A DNA stretch of 64,000 nucleotides from Runella rosea (GCF_003325355.1 NZ_CP030850.1:5449501-5513500); one strand, 5' to 3'. Positions 1-9,162 are shown, numbered from the stretch's first letter. A program made the numbers and translations. Notes: generated by a model from the letters alone, not told the origin.

Positions 1-303
1 AAGGAGTACGCTCAGTAAATCATGAAAACCAACGGCGGGAATATTTCCAGCCATAACCACCCCGATTTTTTTAGGAACAAAATCAGGCTGTCTAGATTGT
101 AATTGATAGGTATTGAGCCAAGTCCGTAATTTTTCTTCGTTGAGGTATTCTTCCCCGATTGCCTTCAGTGCATTGGTGACAAAGTCAGGAATGAACCAAT
201 GATTTTGCGAATATGCCTTAAAGACAACGTCTTCTATGGCATTGGAGGTGAGGATTTTGCCCAGCTCAACAAAGGGTGCTATGTGTTCGTTGCTATTATT
301 CAT
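1..303 (-). CDS. Acyl-CoA reductase, LuxC family (N-terminal part; 3' end beyond window)
   Basis: Only the first 101 residues are present, because the gene runs off the left edge of the window. The reading frame is open from an ATG at 303. The segment GVVMAGNIPAVGFHD is typical of LuxC-type acyl-CoA reductases, which reduce acyl-CoA to fatty aldehyde with NADPH. In Bacteroidota a gene of this family commonly lies beside a ferredoxin, and here it is divergent from one, with 133 bases between the starts. The catalytic cysteine region is not in the window, so activity cannot be judged. The family assignment is recognition of the N-terminal motif and gene context. Confidence 0.75.
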   Translation of the reverse strand, partial: MNNSNEHIAPFVELGKILTSNAIEDVVFKAYSQNHWFIPDFVTNALKAIGEEYLNEEKLRTWLNTYQLQSRQPDFVPKKIGVVMAGNIPAVGFHDLLSVLL

Positions 304-377
304 TGAAATATTTATGGGAAAAGTACAAAAAATCAAAGAATTATGATTTTTATGACCCAACCGAAACTTTAAATAAT

Positions 378-385
378 TAAATTTG
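378..385 (+). promoter_or_regulatory. Putative -7 promoter box (TAAATTTG) for the ferredoxin gene
   Basis: This is an exact match to the Bacteroidota -7 consensus TAnnTTTG, about 50 bases before the preferred ATG of the ferredoxin. No clear TTG -33 element is visible at the right distance, and the region is AT-rich, so a chance match is possible. A TTG that would extend the ferredoxin frame lies inside this box, which argues against that upstream start. Confidence 0.35.
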
Positions 386-436
386 TTTTTTGAATACAAG
401 TGCAAATATCCCAAAACTAAACGATACAGTGCAATT

Positions 437-784
437 ATGGCAATCATGATTACTGACGAATGCATCAACTGCGGTGCATGCGAGCCGGAATGTCCGAATA
501 CTGCAATATACGAAGGTGGCGTAGAATGGACATACGCAGGGGGTACTCATTTGGAAGAAGTTGACTATGGTGATGGTACCGTTGTGGACGCCAAAGTAAA
601 ACAAAGCCCCGTTTCAAACGAATTTTATTACATTGTTACTGATAAGTGTACTGAATGTATGGGTTTTCATGAGGAGCCGCAATGCGCCGCCGTTTGTCCC
701 GTAGATTGTTGTGTTCCTGATCCAGAAAATGTAGAAGATGAAGAAACATTGCTTGCCAAGAAGGCATGGATGCACGGTGAATAG
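437..784 (+). CDS. 2[4Fe-4S] ferredoxin (Allochromatium type)
   Basis: A small cytoplasmic electron carrier of 115 residues. The first cluster motif is [12 protein letters not shown] near the N-terminus. The second half carries CTEC, then a longer spacer, then CAAVCP, which matches the Alvin-type ferredoxins with an insertion between cysteines of the second cluster and an extended C-terminus. I chose the ATG at 437, giving the N-terminus [13 protein letters not shown], instead of a TTG 54 bases upstream: the extra residues are not ferredoxin-like and that TTG overlaps a promoter-like box. It is divergent from the acyl-CoA reductase gene, for which it might supply electrons; that link is inference. 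A strong terminator follows. Confidence 0.9.
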   Translation: MAIMITDECINCGACEPECPNTAIYEGGVEWTYAGGTHLEEVDYGDGTVVDAKVKQSPVSNEFYYIVTDKCTECMGFHEEPQCAAVCPVDCCVPDPENVEDEETLLAKKAWMHGE

Positions 785-823
785 CCTAATGTCTTTTAAA
801 TAAGAGGAAAGTTCCTGCAATGG

Positions 824-854
824 AAGCCCCTGAGAAATCTCAGGGGCTTTTTTT
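824..854 (+). terminator. Rho-independent terminator after ferredoxin
   Basis: Perfect 11-bp stem (AAGCCCCTGAG / CTCAGGGGCTT) with a 4-base loop, followed by a T run, 40 bases after the ferredoxin stop codon. Confidence 0.9.
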
Positions 855-1195
855 GTGCCTATTACGCCGATTTTGATTAAATATTTTAAGTATATTTTAT
901 ATGGTCAAGTAGAAATAAAATATAATTATTCGAATGTTTTGTTTACATATTGTTTAAGTAGTGGGCAAATAATATTTTGAAATTATTTAATAATGCAGAA
1001 TAAAACTAAAAGTTGTATTTTTTTAATAATAAATTAAATTTATCAATAATATTAAGTATAAAACTATGAAAATATTAAATTTTTATGAAAAATTACTTAA
1101 AAAACGAACTAAAAATTTGGATTTTTATAAAAATAAGTCAAAGTTTGTATCGGAAAACAAAACCACTCAATACCCACCTTAAACAAAATAATATT
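855..1195. other. AT-rich intergenic region upstream of the porin gene
   Basis: About 340 bases, very AT-rich, with no gene I can support. It must hold the promoter and leader of the porin-ammonium transporter unit. I could not single out a convincing promoter box because A/T runs give many partial matches. Confidence 0.4.
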
Positions 1196-2437
1196 ATGAA
1201 AAAATTTAATTTACTTGTTTTATGTTTGTTTGCAACCTTTTTGGCTTTTCCTAAGGGAAACGCAGGTGGAAAAACAGATGGTAAAAAAGAAGAAAGTAAA
1301 TCAGAGGCTAAAGTAGAGGCTAAAACAGAAGGAGAAGAAGAGAAGAAGGGAACTTTTACTTTTTCGGGTTATATTGATTCTTACTACATCGGCAATTTCA
1401 ATAAGCCAGCTTCTCGTTCAAACTTAGGTGCTTATTATGCCCGCGCATTTGATCAAAAATCAGGGCAGTTCTCTTTGGGTTTGGTGCAGACCAAAATGCA
1501 GTACAGCAACGATAAGTCGGATGTAGTAGTAGATTTGGCATTTGGACCAAACGCTGACCTTGGAAACTACGGTAACGTGCTGGGCGCGCTGGGCAGCAAC
1601 ACAAACACGGCTTTAGCCATTAAGCAAGCTTACTTTAACTGGAAAGCTTCAAGCAAGTTTACATTGACGGCAGGTCAGTTTGGTACCCACATCGGTTATG
1701 AAGTAATTGACGCCCCCGTTAACTTCAACTATTCATTGTCAAACCTTTTCAACAACGGTCCATTCTACCACATCGGAGTAAAAGCTAACTATGCTTTTTC
1801 TGATAAAGTATCGTTGATGGTGGGTCTTGTCAACAACGTTGATAACTTAAATGATAACAACCGCAAAAAAGGCCTTATTTCTCAATTGTTTATCAACCCT
1901 GCCAAAGGCTGGAACGTATATCTTAACTTTATCAACAGCAACGAAGCCAGTCCTGATGACAACGGAAACACCCCTGATGCACACTACAGAGTGTTGGATT
2001 TGACCACTTCTTATCAGGCTACTGATAAACTCTTGGTTGGATTGAATGCTGCTTACGGTTCACAAAAAGGTGATTATCAAGGCGCAGGTGGCCCAACCAC
2101 AGCGCAAACATGGGGTGGTGCTGCGGGTTACTTCAACGTTGCGGCCAGCGATGTATTCAGCATCGGAGCGCGTTATGAGTATTTTGACAATAGCAATGGT
2201 GTTCGTGCCTTGCTTAACAAAAAAGGAGAAGGTACTTCTGTAAACTCTTTGACTTTGACTGGCAACTTCACCTTGGCCGATGGTCACCTTCTCATCAAAC
2301 CTGAGTTCCGTTTAGATGCCTACAAGAAAGTAAGTGGCACTAGTGAAACAAAAAATCAGCAATTTGAAGATGAAAACGGTGATTTTACCAAGAGTTCACA
2401 ATCAACCCTTGGATTGGCTTTCATCTATAAGTTTTAG
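1196..2437 (+). CDS. Outer-membrane beta-barrel porin (OmpL-like, BBP2 type)
   Basis: 413 residues. A signal peptide (MKKFNLLVLCLFATFLAFPKGNA) is followed by a short charged Lys/Glu-rich linker and a barrel domain that starts near FTFSGYIDSYYIGNFN, a pattern typical of the putative beta-barrel porin-2 family. Alternating hydrophobic strands with aromatic residues run to a C-terminal phenylalanine (TLGLAFIYKF), as expected of an outer-membrane barrel. I chose the ATG at 1196, because the frame upstream of it lacks a signal sequence at its start. The gene directly precedes an ammonium transporter in the same direction, with a strong hairpin between the two. A role in letting small nitrogen compounds cross the outer membrane is inferred from that pairing only. 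Confidence 0.8.
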   Translation: MKKFNLLVLCLFATFLAFPKGNAGGKTDGKKEESKSEAKVEAKTEGEEEKKGTFTFSGYIDSYYIGNFNKPASRSNLGAYYARAFDQKSGQFSLGLVQTKMQYSNDKSDVVVDLAFGPNADLGNYGNVLGALGSNTNTALAIKQAYFNWKASSKFTLTAGQFGTHIGYEVIDAPVNFNYSLSNLFNNGPFYHIGVKANYAFSDKVSLMVGLVNNVDNLNDNNRKKGLISQLFINPAKGWNVYLNFINSNEASPDDNGNTPDAHYRVLDLTTSYQATDKLLVGLNAAYGSQKGDYQGAGGPTTAQTWGGAAGYFNVAASDVFSIGARYEYFDNSNGVRALLNKKGEGTSVNSLTLTGNFTLADGHLLIKPEFRLDAYKKVSGTSETKNQQFEDENGDFTKSSQSTLGLAFIYKF

Positions 2438-2458
2438 TACACTCGGTAAACTGTAACA

Positions 2459-2497
2459 GGTAGTCAGCATTGATTGTTCGTCAATCGGCTGACTACC
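2459..2497 (+). promoter_or_regulatory. Strong intercistronic stem-loop between porin and amt
   Basis: GGTAGTCAGC (2459-2468) pairs perfectly with GCTGACTACC (2488-2497), and an inner ATTGA/TCAAT stem closes a 7-base loop with a 2-base bulge. It begins 22 bases after the porin stop codon and has no T run, so it does not look like a normal intrinsic terminator. It could protect the porin message or set the porin:Amt ratio. Confidence 0.6.
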
Positions 2498-2551
2498 CGC
2501 TACCAATTCCTACTTAATAAAACGTACAACCAAAACCAGTCAAGTAACTTT

Positions 2552-3874
2552 ATGAAAAAGTACATCCCACTCGTAATTTTGTTGGGCGTGAGCCTTTTGG
2601 GGATTCTGATGCCTGCCATCCCTACCCAAATTGTGACAGAAGGCCTCAACTCAGGTGACATCGCTTGGATGCTCGTTGCCACGGCATTCGTTCTCCTAAT
2701 GACTCCCGGCTTAGCGTATTTCTACGGAGGTATGGTAAACCACAAAAACGTGATTTCGACCATGTTGCAGAGCTTTATTGCCATGGGTGTGATCAGTATT
2801 GTTTGGGTGGTTGTTGGTTTTAGCCTTGCATTCGGTGATTCAATCGGAGGTTGGGTTGGAAATCCACTGACATTCTTTATGTTCAAAGGAGTATTGGACG
2901 GCAAGCCTTGGTCATTGGCTCCTACCATTCCATTGGCATTGTTTGCATTCTTCCAATTGAAATTCGCCGTTATCACTCCTGCGCTCGTTACAGGTTCGTT
3001 GGCTGAGCGTATCAAATTCCGTTCTTACATCCTTTTCATGGTGCTTTTTAGTATTTTCGTTTATGCACCATTGGCGCACTGGACTTGGCACCCTGATGGT
3101 TTCCTTTTCAAATTAGGCGTATTGGATTTTGCAGGCGGTACGGTCGTTCACATGTCAGCTGGTTGGGCTGCTTTGGCGGGTGCTTTGTACTTGAAGCGTC
3201 GTCGTTCACACGTAGAAGCTAATTTCTTACCTCCGGCCAATATTCCTTATGTATTGTTAGGTACAGGTTTGCTTTGGTTCGGATGGTTTGGTTTCAACGC
3301 TGGTTCGGCGGTAGGGTCAGGTCCATTGGCAGTTTCTGCCTTGGCTGCTACCAACACCGCCGCTGCTGCTGCTGGTTTGGCTTGGGTTCTTTTTGATACT
3401 GCAAAAGGTAAAAAACCTTCCGCTTTGGGATTTTCAATTGGTGCGGTAGTTGGTTTGGTGGCTATTACACCTGCCTGCGGTTTCGTAACCATTCCTCAGT
3501 CTATCTTTATCGGGGCTATTTCTTCGATGGTATCAAACTATTTGGCACACCTTCGTACCAAAACTACCTTGGATGACACGCTTGACGTGTTCCCATGCCA
3601 CGGCGTAGGCGGTATGATGGGTATGTTGATGACGGGTATCTTTGCTTCTAAAGGCGTAAACTCGGCCGTTGTTGATGAAGGTTTGGCGTATGGCACGTTT
3701 ACATTGTTCAAAAACCACTTGATTGCTTTGGTATTGGTTTCCATCTTTGCTTTCGTGATGTCATACATTATCCTGAAAGTGACTGACCTTATTGAACCGC
3801 TTCGCGTATCTGAAGAAGACGAAAAAGTTGGTTTGGACATCAGCCAGCACGATGAGTTTTTAGTTGAAGCTTAG
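2552..3874 (+). CDS. amt: Ammonium transporter, Amt family
   Basis: 440 residues with about eleven hydrophobic segments. It imports ammonium/ammonia across the inner membrane. Family hallmarks seen are TPGLAYFYGGMV near the N-terminus, LDFAGGTVVHMSAGWAALAG (conserved Asp and first pore His region), TPACGFV, and DTLDVFPCHGVGG with the second pore His near residue 350. The first hydrophobic stretch may be a cleaved signal, as in other Amt proteins. I chose the ATG at 2552, as the TTG 78 bases upstream lies in the loop of a hairpin and adds a polar, non-family extension. No GlnK/PII gene is adjacent, which is somewhat unusual. The gene probably shares a transcript with the porin upstream. Confidence 0.95.
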   Translation: MKKYIPLVILLGVSLLGILMPAIPTQIVTEGLNSGDIAWMLVATAFVLLMTPGLAYFYGGMVNHKNVISTMLQSFIAMGVISIVWVVVGFSLAFGDSIGGWVGNPLTFFMFKGVLDGKPWSLAPTIPLALFAFFQLKFAVITPALVTGSLAERIKFRSYILFMVLFSIFVYAPLAHWTWHPDGFLFKLGVLDFAGGTVVHMSAGWAALAGALYLKRRRSHVEANFLPPANIPYVLLGTGLLWFGWFGFNAGSAVGSGPLAVSALAATNTAAAAAGLAWVLFDTAKGKKPSALGFSIGAVVGLVAITPACGFVTIPQSIFIGAISSMVSNYLAHLRTKTTLDDTLDVFPCHGVGGMMGMLMTGIFASKGVNSAVVDEGLAYGTFTLFKNHLIALVLVSIFAFVMSYIILKVTDLIEPLRVSEEDEKVGLDISQHDEFLVEA

Positions 3875-3947
3875 TAATTCTCTATGTTCACAATCTTTGC
3901 ATTTTTTTATAAAAAATGACTATGAACTAGAGATCAATAAATATACC

Positions 3948-3990
3948 AACAAGACCACAGAGGGTTAGCCCTATTGACTGTGGTTTTGTT
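3948..3990 (+). terminator. Nested stem-loop downstream of amt (possible terminator)
   Basis: A 13-bp arm AACAAGACCACAG pairs, with one G-T wobble, with CTGTGGTTTTGTT. Within its loop a second small hairpin (AGGG/CCCT) can form. No long T run follows, so this may only assist the terminator located just downstream. Confidence 0.45.
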
Positions 3991-3999
3991 GTACTCGTT

Positions 4000-4035
4000 G
4001 AAGCTATCGGCTGTGCTGGTAGCTTCATTTTTTTT
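4000..4035 (+). terminator. Rho-independent terminator for the porin-amt unit
   Basis: GAAGCTA pairs with TAGCTTC around a 13-base loop and is followed by ATTTTTTTT. The remaining bases to the next start (4036-4306) contain no gene I can support and presumably carry the promoter of the surface protein. Confidence 0.7.
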
Positions 4036-4306
4036 GTTCTTTGCCTAAAAGGTGTATTTTGATTCTTATCAGTTGTTTTTGATATGACTCCTGTTTTTTG
4101 GCACGAAAACACTCTAATGCCGCAAAAATGGCCCAATACCTATTTTTTATCCCTAAACTTTCCAATACGCTTTTTAGCCATTCCTAAAAGTTTCATTCCT
4201 TTTTATTTCTTCTGAATCGGCCGAGATATTGATAATAGAGTATACAACAACGAACTGGAATTTTGGTATCGTTCTTAAATAATCTCTCAAACAAATTCAA
4301 TTATCT

Positions 4307-6664
4307 ATGGTCACGTTTTACAAAAACTCGCGCTTTGTTGTCATGCTGGCAGGACTGCTGCTTGCTGCCTCAACGTTGTTTGCCCAACAGCAAACCCTTG
4401 AAAACAATCAAATTTGTATGGACCCCATCGCTGGTCGTGGGGCGTTCATTAATGCCGTGAATACGGGCTTGTGCGTTGGTTGTACTGCGGCAGATGGTGC
4501 CAACATCATTGATGGCAACTTAACCAACTTTGCTACCTTAACCACAGGCATCAGCTTGCTAGGCTCTGGTTCCGCGGTTTCGGTCAAAGATTCTCTCCAG
4601 TATTATCCCGCTGGTAATACCGTTGGTTTTGTGGTGGGAAGTGGCAGTACCCTTTTGGACGTAAATCTCCTTAACAACATTCAAATCAGAACCTACCGCA
4701 ACGGAACCCTCGTGCAAACGGCCACGTTTAACAGCGGTGCTGGCCTTTTGAAGGCAACGGCCTTAGGAGGAACCACGGGGAGACAAATCTTGAGCTTTAC
4801 TACAACTGGGGACTTTGATGAAGTTCAACTTTTTGCAGCGAGTGGCCTTTTAGGTTTGCTTTCTTCTTTGGATGTATACTACGCATTTGAAGGTCCGGCT
4901 TCTTGCCCGCTAGACTGTGTCAATGCATTGGTAGGAGCTGATGCTTCGGGTACAACTACTGGTTCTTCGGGAGTATGTCTTGGTGGAGGTGTATCAAGTC
5001 CTGGCAACGCCATTGATGCTGATACCACAAATGCCGCCCAGATTAGTACGGTCATTGGTTTGGGTTGTTCACGTTATTTGCAAGTAGCGTTGGCTAGTAC
5101 CATCGCCGCTGGTCCTGGAGATGTGTACGCTGGTTTTGTGGTACAACAAGGAGCGGGTCTTTTGGATGCCACCGTATTGGGCGCAATTACTATCACCACG
5201 TATTTGGGTAGCAGCACAACTCCGCTTCAGACCATTTCAGGTGGTTCTTTGCTTACGGCTTCTTTATTGGGCGGTACGCGTGTACAACTTGGGTTCAAAG
5301 TAACGCAGCCATTTGACAGAATCAGAATTACCGCTGGTGGCTTAGCATCGGTAGCTTATAACCTGAATGTCTACTATGCTTTTACAAAGGTAGACAGCGA
5401 TGCCGATGGAATGTTGGATTGCATGGACAAGTGCGCAGGAAATGACTTGCTAGATACAGACGGCGACGGTATTCCTAACTTCTGCGACGAAAACATGGCT
5501 GACTTGACTGTTTTAAAAACCGTAAACAACGACAGCGTAGCTGCAGGTACCGATGTTACATTTAGCGTAACGGTAAACCGTCAGGCAGATGCAACGGGCT
5601 TTGAAGCACCTACGGGCTTAAAAATCAAAGATTTACTTCCAGTGGGCCTAACCTATGTAAGCCATACTGCTCCTACGGGAACTTTCTATAACCCAACCAC
5701 TGGAATTTGGAATGTGGGTAGTGCATTGAGCGGAGCTACTACGAGCCTTGTCCTGAGCATTACGGCCAGCGCGGATTCAAGCGGTGTTTTATCTAATATT
5801 GCAGAAGTATTTTCGGTGAATGAAGGTGACCCAGATTCAACCCCTGGCAACGGTACCGCTGGGGCTGGAGATGACGACATCGCGAGTGCTTGCGTATCCG
5901 TACCGGTCTTTTTGTGTCCTGGTTCGTCGATTTCATTGTCGGCACCATCAGGTTCTACCGCTTATCAGTGGTATCGTAATGGCACGTTGATTTCTGGAGC
6001 TACTGATTCTACCTATGTTGTGACTGAGTCAGGAAGTTATACTTTCACCAGCTCGTCGGTGGGTGTCTGTGTTTCGGGTAACTGTTGCCCCGTTGTGGTC
6101 ATTTACAGAACATTGGTGGCCAATGCAGGAGTAGATCCCGCCCCAGTTTGTGAAGGTACTACTGTTACATTGACTGGAAGCGGAGCAGGCGTAGGAGGAA
6201 CTTACCTTTGGAGCACAGGAGCAACGACGGCTTCTATCTCAGTTACACCAACAACTACCACCGCTTACTACCTGACCGTTACTTCGGTAGATGGATGCGT
6301 TGATACCGATACTGTAGTGGTGACTGTAAATCCAAAACCTTTGCTTGGTTCAGTAATCGCATTGTGTAACAACGCAGGTACCACTGACAATCCTACTGAC
6401 GATACCTTCACCTTTACCTTAAACCCTGAAGGTGGTAGCAACACAACGTATACAGTTAGCGGAGCTGTGACAGCTGGTCCGTTCAACTACGGCACGCCTC
6501 AAGTTTTCGGACCTTTCCTTGCCAGCTCAGGTAACAAAGTAATTACCGTTACTGATGCAAATACATGTTCGACAACCGTAACGGTGGTTGCACCAGTGGG
6601 TGGATGTTCAAACTGTCCTCCAACGCCTGTCTGCGTACCAGTAACGGTGAAAAAGCTTCAATAG
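4307..6664 (+). CDS. Secreted multi-domain surface protein (two repeats, TSP3, DUF11, Ig-like domains)
   Basis: 785 residues. A signal peptide (about residues 1-26, ending LFAQQQ) is followed by two related ~165-residue units, each ending in a similar strand (SSLDVYYAFE and YNLNVYYAFT). A thrombospondin type-3 calcium-binding stretch follows at about 360-396 (DSDADGMLDCMDKC, DTDGDGIPNFCDEN). A DUF11-type domain spans about 397-520 (ADLTVLKTVNNDSVAAGTDV), then come an Ig-like domain with QWYRNGTLISGATDSTY and a second Ig/PKD-like domain with YLWSTGATTASISV. The C-terminus is Cys-rich and short (CVPVTVKKLQ), and I see no standard type IX secretion C-terminal domain. The protein is likely an adhesin or matrix component; its ligand is unknown. 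It stands alone between two terminators. Confidence 0.8.
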   Translation: MVTFYKNSRFVVMLAGLLLAASTLFAQQQTLENNQICMDPIAGRGAFINAVNTGLCVGCTAADGANIIDGNLTNFATLTTGISLLGSGSAVSVKDSLQYYPAGNTVGFVVGSGSTLLDVNLLNNIQIRTYRNGTLVQTATFNSGAGLLKATALGGTTGRQILSFTTTGDFDEVQLFAASGLLGLLSSLDVYYAFEGPASCPLDCVNALVGADASGTTTGSSGVCLGGGVSSPGNAIDADTTNAAQISTVIGLGCSRYLQVALASTIAAGPGDVYAGFVVQQGAGLLDATVLGAITITTYLGSSTTPLQTISGGSLLTASLLGGTRVQLGFKVTQPFDRIRITAGGLASVAYNLNVYYAFTKVDSDADGMLDCMDKCAGNDLLDTDGDGIPNFCDENMADLTVLKTVNNDSVAAGTDVTFSVTVNRQADATGFEAPTGLKIKDLLPVGLTYVSHTAPTGTFYNPTTGIWNVGSALSGATTSLVLSITASADSSGVLSNIAEVFSVNEGDPDSTPGNGTAGAGDDDIASACVSVPVFLCPGSSISLSAPSGSTAYQWYRNGTLISGATDSTYVVTESGSYTFTSSSVGVCVSGNCCPVVVIYRTLVANAGVDPAPVCEGTTVTLTGSGAGVGGTYLWSTGATTASISVTPTTTTAYYLTVTSVDGCVDTDTVVVTVNPKPLLGSVIALCNNAGTTDNPTDDTFTFTLNPEGGSNTTYTVSGAVTAGPFNYGTPQVFGPFLASSGNKVITVTDANTCSTTVTVVAPVGGCSNCPPTPVCVPVTVKKLQ

Positions 6665-6720
6665 TTTAAAAAAACTGTTTGATGCAAGAGAAATAGCACT
6701 AGTTAATTTCTAAGTAAAAA

Positions 6721-6753
6721 ATAGCCTTCTGTCCCAAGAAGGCTATTTTTTTT
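6721..6753 (+). terminator. Rho-independent terminator after the surface protein gene
   Basis: Perfect 10-bp stem (ATAGCCTTCT / AGAAGGCTAT) with a 6-base loop, followed by a T run. Confidence 0.9.
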
Positions 6754-6803
6754 ATACCGATAAAATTATTTTATTTGTAATATAATCCATAAATCGGCAT
6801 TTA

Positions 6804-6821
6804 CTCGTATATATTTACGAG
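6804..6821. promoter_or_regulatory. Small palindrome upstream of the AraC-type regulator
   Basis: CTCGTA and TACGAG flank a 6-base AT spacer, 35 bases before the start of the membrane-bound AraC-type regulator. Its place would suit an operator, for instance for autoregulation, but a 6+6 palindrome can arise by chance. Confidence 0.3.
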
Positions 6822-6855
6822 CATTGTTTTGTTTCTAACATAATCATCCCTACTG

Positions 6856-8016
6856 ATGATTTACAGTCTACATCTTTTTGTTGTTTTTATCAGTTTAATT
6901 TGTATGTATCTGTGTATCAGGGCAAACAAAGGTATTCATTTGCGTTATTTGGGCGGTTTGTTCATCCTTATTTCAATCACTGAATTTTTACAGTTTACCA
7001 TACCAGGGCAACTTCAAGCAGCGTCATTTTTGTTGGTTGTTCCAGAAACCCTACGATTAGCCATTCCAGTAGTGGCCGTAGGATATGTTCGGTCGTCGCT
7101 CGGATTTCAGAATCATATCTATTCTAAGTGGCTGTTGATTCCCGCGTTTTTGCATTTAAAGGCGTTTTCCTATTTATATGCAGCGGGTGGTGTATCGGCT
7201 TCTAATTTTACCAATGGGGCATTTCAGGCGTGTGCTTCGGTGGTAGTAGGAATTTTTAGCGCTCTTATTGGGTTATTTCTTTTTCAATTTTTGTCAAAAA
7301 AATATGCCCGTTTATCCCATTCAGTGCACCCAACGACCTCAATATGGTTGAAAAGCATCGCTGGATTTTTATTGTTCCAATCAGTTGTAGCATTTTCAGG
7401 GGTGGGAATTCGTTTTTTTTGGGGAGAAAATTCAGCTCAGTTTAAGATTTATGAACTTTTTGGGCAAATAAGTATTCTAATTTGGGGGTTGGGCATGATT
7501 TTTTTTATGATAAAATCACCCTTTGTATTGGAGGAAGTTATGCCCAGTGTTCACGTCTCTTATTGGGAGCAGGAAGAACGTACGGTAGACCCTGAAATCA
7601 AAGTAGAGAATCAAAACCATTACGAACAAATTTCCCCTAAAAAAGAAATACCAGCGGATTTACGAATAAAATATGTAGAAAAAATTCGGGAAGAGTTGGA
7701 GGTAAAGGAGTTGTTTCTTGATTCTAAGCTTACCCTTGGCAGCTTAGCAAAGAAGATAAACATCAGTCCCCATCAACTTTCTTATATTATCAACAGTGAA
7801 TGGAAGATGAATTTTAATGAGTTTGTTAATTCATACCGAATTAACAAAGCCCAAACACTCTTAAAAAATATAGATTACCAAAGTGCCACCATTTTTGCCA
7901 TTGGAATAGACTCTGGGTTTAATTCTGAATCATCCTTCTATACGGCATTCAAAAAAGCAACGGGTCTTTCTCCAAAACGGTACAGAGAAACATTAAAATT
8001 GACTTCAGAATTATAA
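6856..8016 (+). CDS. AraC-family regulator with membrane-spanning N-terminal half
   Basis: 386 residues. The first ~225 residues hold about six or seven hydrophobic helices (start MIYSLHLFVVFISLICMYLC). A charged linker leads to a C-terminal AraC-type double helix-turn-helix at about 280-380 (LTLGSLAKKINISPHQLSYI, then FAIGIDSGFNSESSFYTAFK and KATGLSPKRYRE). The protein likely senses something at the inner membrane and acts on DNA directly. This architecture is common in Bacteroidota, but the signals are unknown. The next gene also encodes an AraC-type protein, in the same direction after 112 bases; whether they act together is unknown. Confidence 0.85.
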   Translation: MIYSLHLFVVFISLICMYLCIRANKGIHLRYLGGLFILISITEFLQFTIPGQLQAASFLLVVPETLRLAIPVVAVGYVRSSLGFQNHIYSKWLLIPAFLHLKAFSYLYAAGGVSASNFTNGAFQACASVVVGIFSALIGLFLFQFLSKKYARLSHSVHPTTSIWLKSIAGFLLFQSVVAFSGVGIRFFWGENSAQFKIYELFGQISILIWGLGMIFFMIKSPFVLEEVMPSVHVSYWEQEERTVDPEIKVENQNHYEQISPKKEIPADLRIKYVEKIREELEVKELFLDSKLTLGSLAKKINISPHQLSYIINSEWKMNFNEFVNSYRINKAQTLLKNIDYQSATIFAIGIDSGFNSESSFYTAFKKATGLSPKRYRETLKLTSEL

Positions 8017-8128
8017 TTCAGGAGTGTTTTAGTGAAAAAACAGTCTTTATTTGTTCGACATAGTTTATCTGACTTAAATTATGATAAATTAATTGAAAGA
8101 ATTGATTTATTAAATTCTTGTCCTATTT

Positions 8129-9130
8129 ATGGAGATCAAATTAAGTCTTAAACCATCTAAACAATGGATGGCAGAAGTTGCCGAGCAGTTTGGCGTCGAG
8201 GCCGAATCTCCTACTGAATTTTATCATACAGATGGAAATTCGTTTATCAAATTGGACGCCATGCTCTTTGACAGAGAGGTGTCGGTTTTACTTGGAGAGT
8301 TATGTTGGTATAAACCGCTTAATACATTAAAGGAGTCGCTTGGTACAAATGATTATTGGACCCTTACGTTTGTACAATCGGAGGATGCGCACACGCATTA
8401 TTTGTTGGATGACAAAATGAGGCAGAAAACGCAGATACAAAAATCAATGGTATTATACAGTTCTAAAATGACGGTAGATACGCATTGGCCCGTTGGTAAA
8501 CACTCCCGGTTTGTGGCAATTAGTTTCCATCGCGATTGGTTGTATGATAAACTTGGGATTACTGCTGTAAATCAGGAACACTATTCGCCTTTTATCAAGC
8601 TGTTGACTTCTGAAGCAGGAGTCTATTTGCAGGGAGCTTCTTTTTTTGACCAAACGGTGACGTTGGATAAACTTTTTGATGACACCGCTTCATTTACCAG
8701 AAAACTCGTGGCTCAGGCTCAGTGTTATAAATTAATTGCTGATTTTATTGCTCAGGTAGGCCGTAACGAGTCTAATTTTCAGCAAAATAGAATCAACCAA
8801 CATGATTTGAAGCAAATTGAGGAGATCGAAAGCCGCTTCTTTACGGTTAATCAGTCGCTGCCAAATCTGGAGTTTTTAGCGAGTCAGGCAAACATGAGTT
8901 TATCAAAATTTAAAAAATGTTTTAAGCAAGTGTATGGTTTGCCTCCGTATGAGTACCATCTTAATCAAAAATTGGAAGTAGCCAAAAATCAACTTTTACA
9001 AAATAAATGGACGATTTCGGAGATTGCATCCAATTTGGGGTATACCAGCGCGGCCAACTTTGACAAAGCGTTTAAGAAAAAGTACATGGTGAGTCCAACT
9101 AAAATGTTAAAAAAAAATAATTCAATTTAA
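8129..9130 (+). CDS. AraC-family transcriptional regulator (soluble)
   Basis: 333 residues with no membrane segment. The N-terminal ~220 residues form an unassigned sensor-like domain resembling those of PchR-type siderophore or effector-responsive regulators. The C-terminal 90 residues are an AraC helix-turn-helix pair (PNLEFLASQANMSLSKFKKC, then WTISEIASNLGYTSAANFDK and KYMVSPTKML). An ATG at 8129 gives a full-length product. The gene lies tandem to the membrane-bound AraC regulator and 32 bases ahead of an orphan transposase-like protein. Its target genes cannot be told from the sequence. Confidence 0.85.
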   Translation: MEIKLSLKPSKQWMAEVAEQFGVEAESPTEFYHTDGNSFIKLDAMLFDREVSVLLGELCWYKPLNTLKESLGTNDYWTLTFVQSEDAHTHYLLDDKMRQKTQIQKSMVLYSSKMTVDTHWPVGKHSRFVAISFHRDWLYDKLGITAVNQEHYSPFIKLLTSEAGVYLQGASFFDQTVTLDKLFDDTASFTRKLVAQAQCYKLIADFIAQVGRNESNFQQNRINQHDLKQIEEIESRFFTVNQSLPNLEFLASQANMSLSKFKKCFKQVYGLPPYEYHLNQKLEVAKNQLLQNKWTISEIASNLGYTSAANFDKAFKKKYMVSPTKMLKKNNSI

Positions 9131-9162
9131 TATCCACTTCTTTCTACATTAACTAATATAAT

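Noticed and set aside
383-436. TTG-started extension of the ferredoxin frame
   Set aside because: The added residues are not ferredoxin-like and the TTG is part of a promoter-like TAAATTTG box; the ATG at 437 gives the usual family N-terminus.
2474-2551. TTG-started N-terminal extension of Amt
   Set aside because: The TTG lies in the loop of a strong hairpin and the extension is polar; Amt proteins start shortly before the first hydrophobic helix, as does the ATG at 2552.
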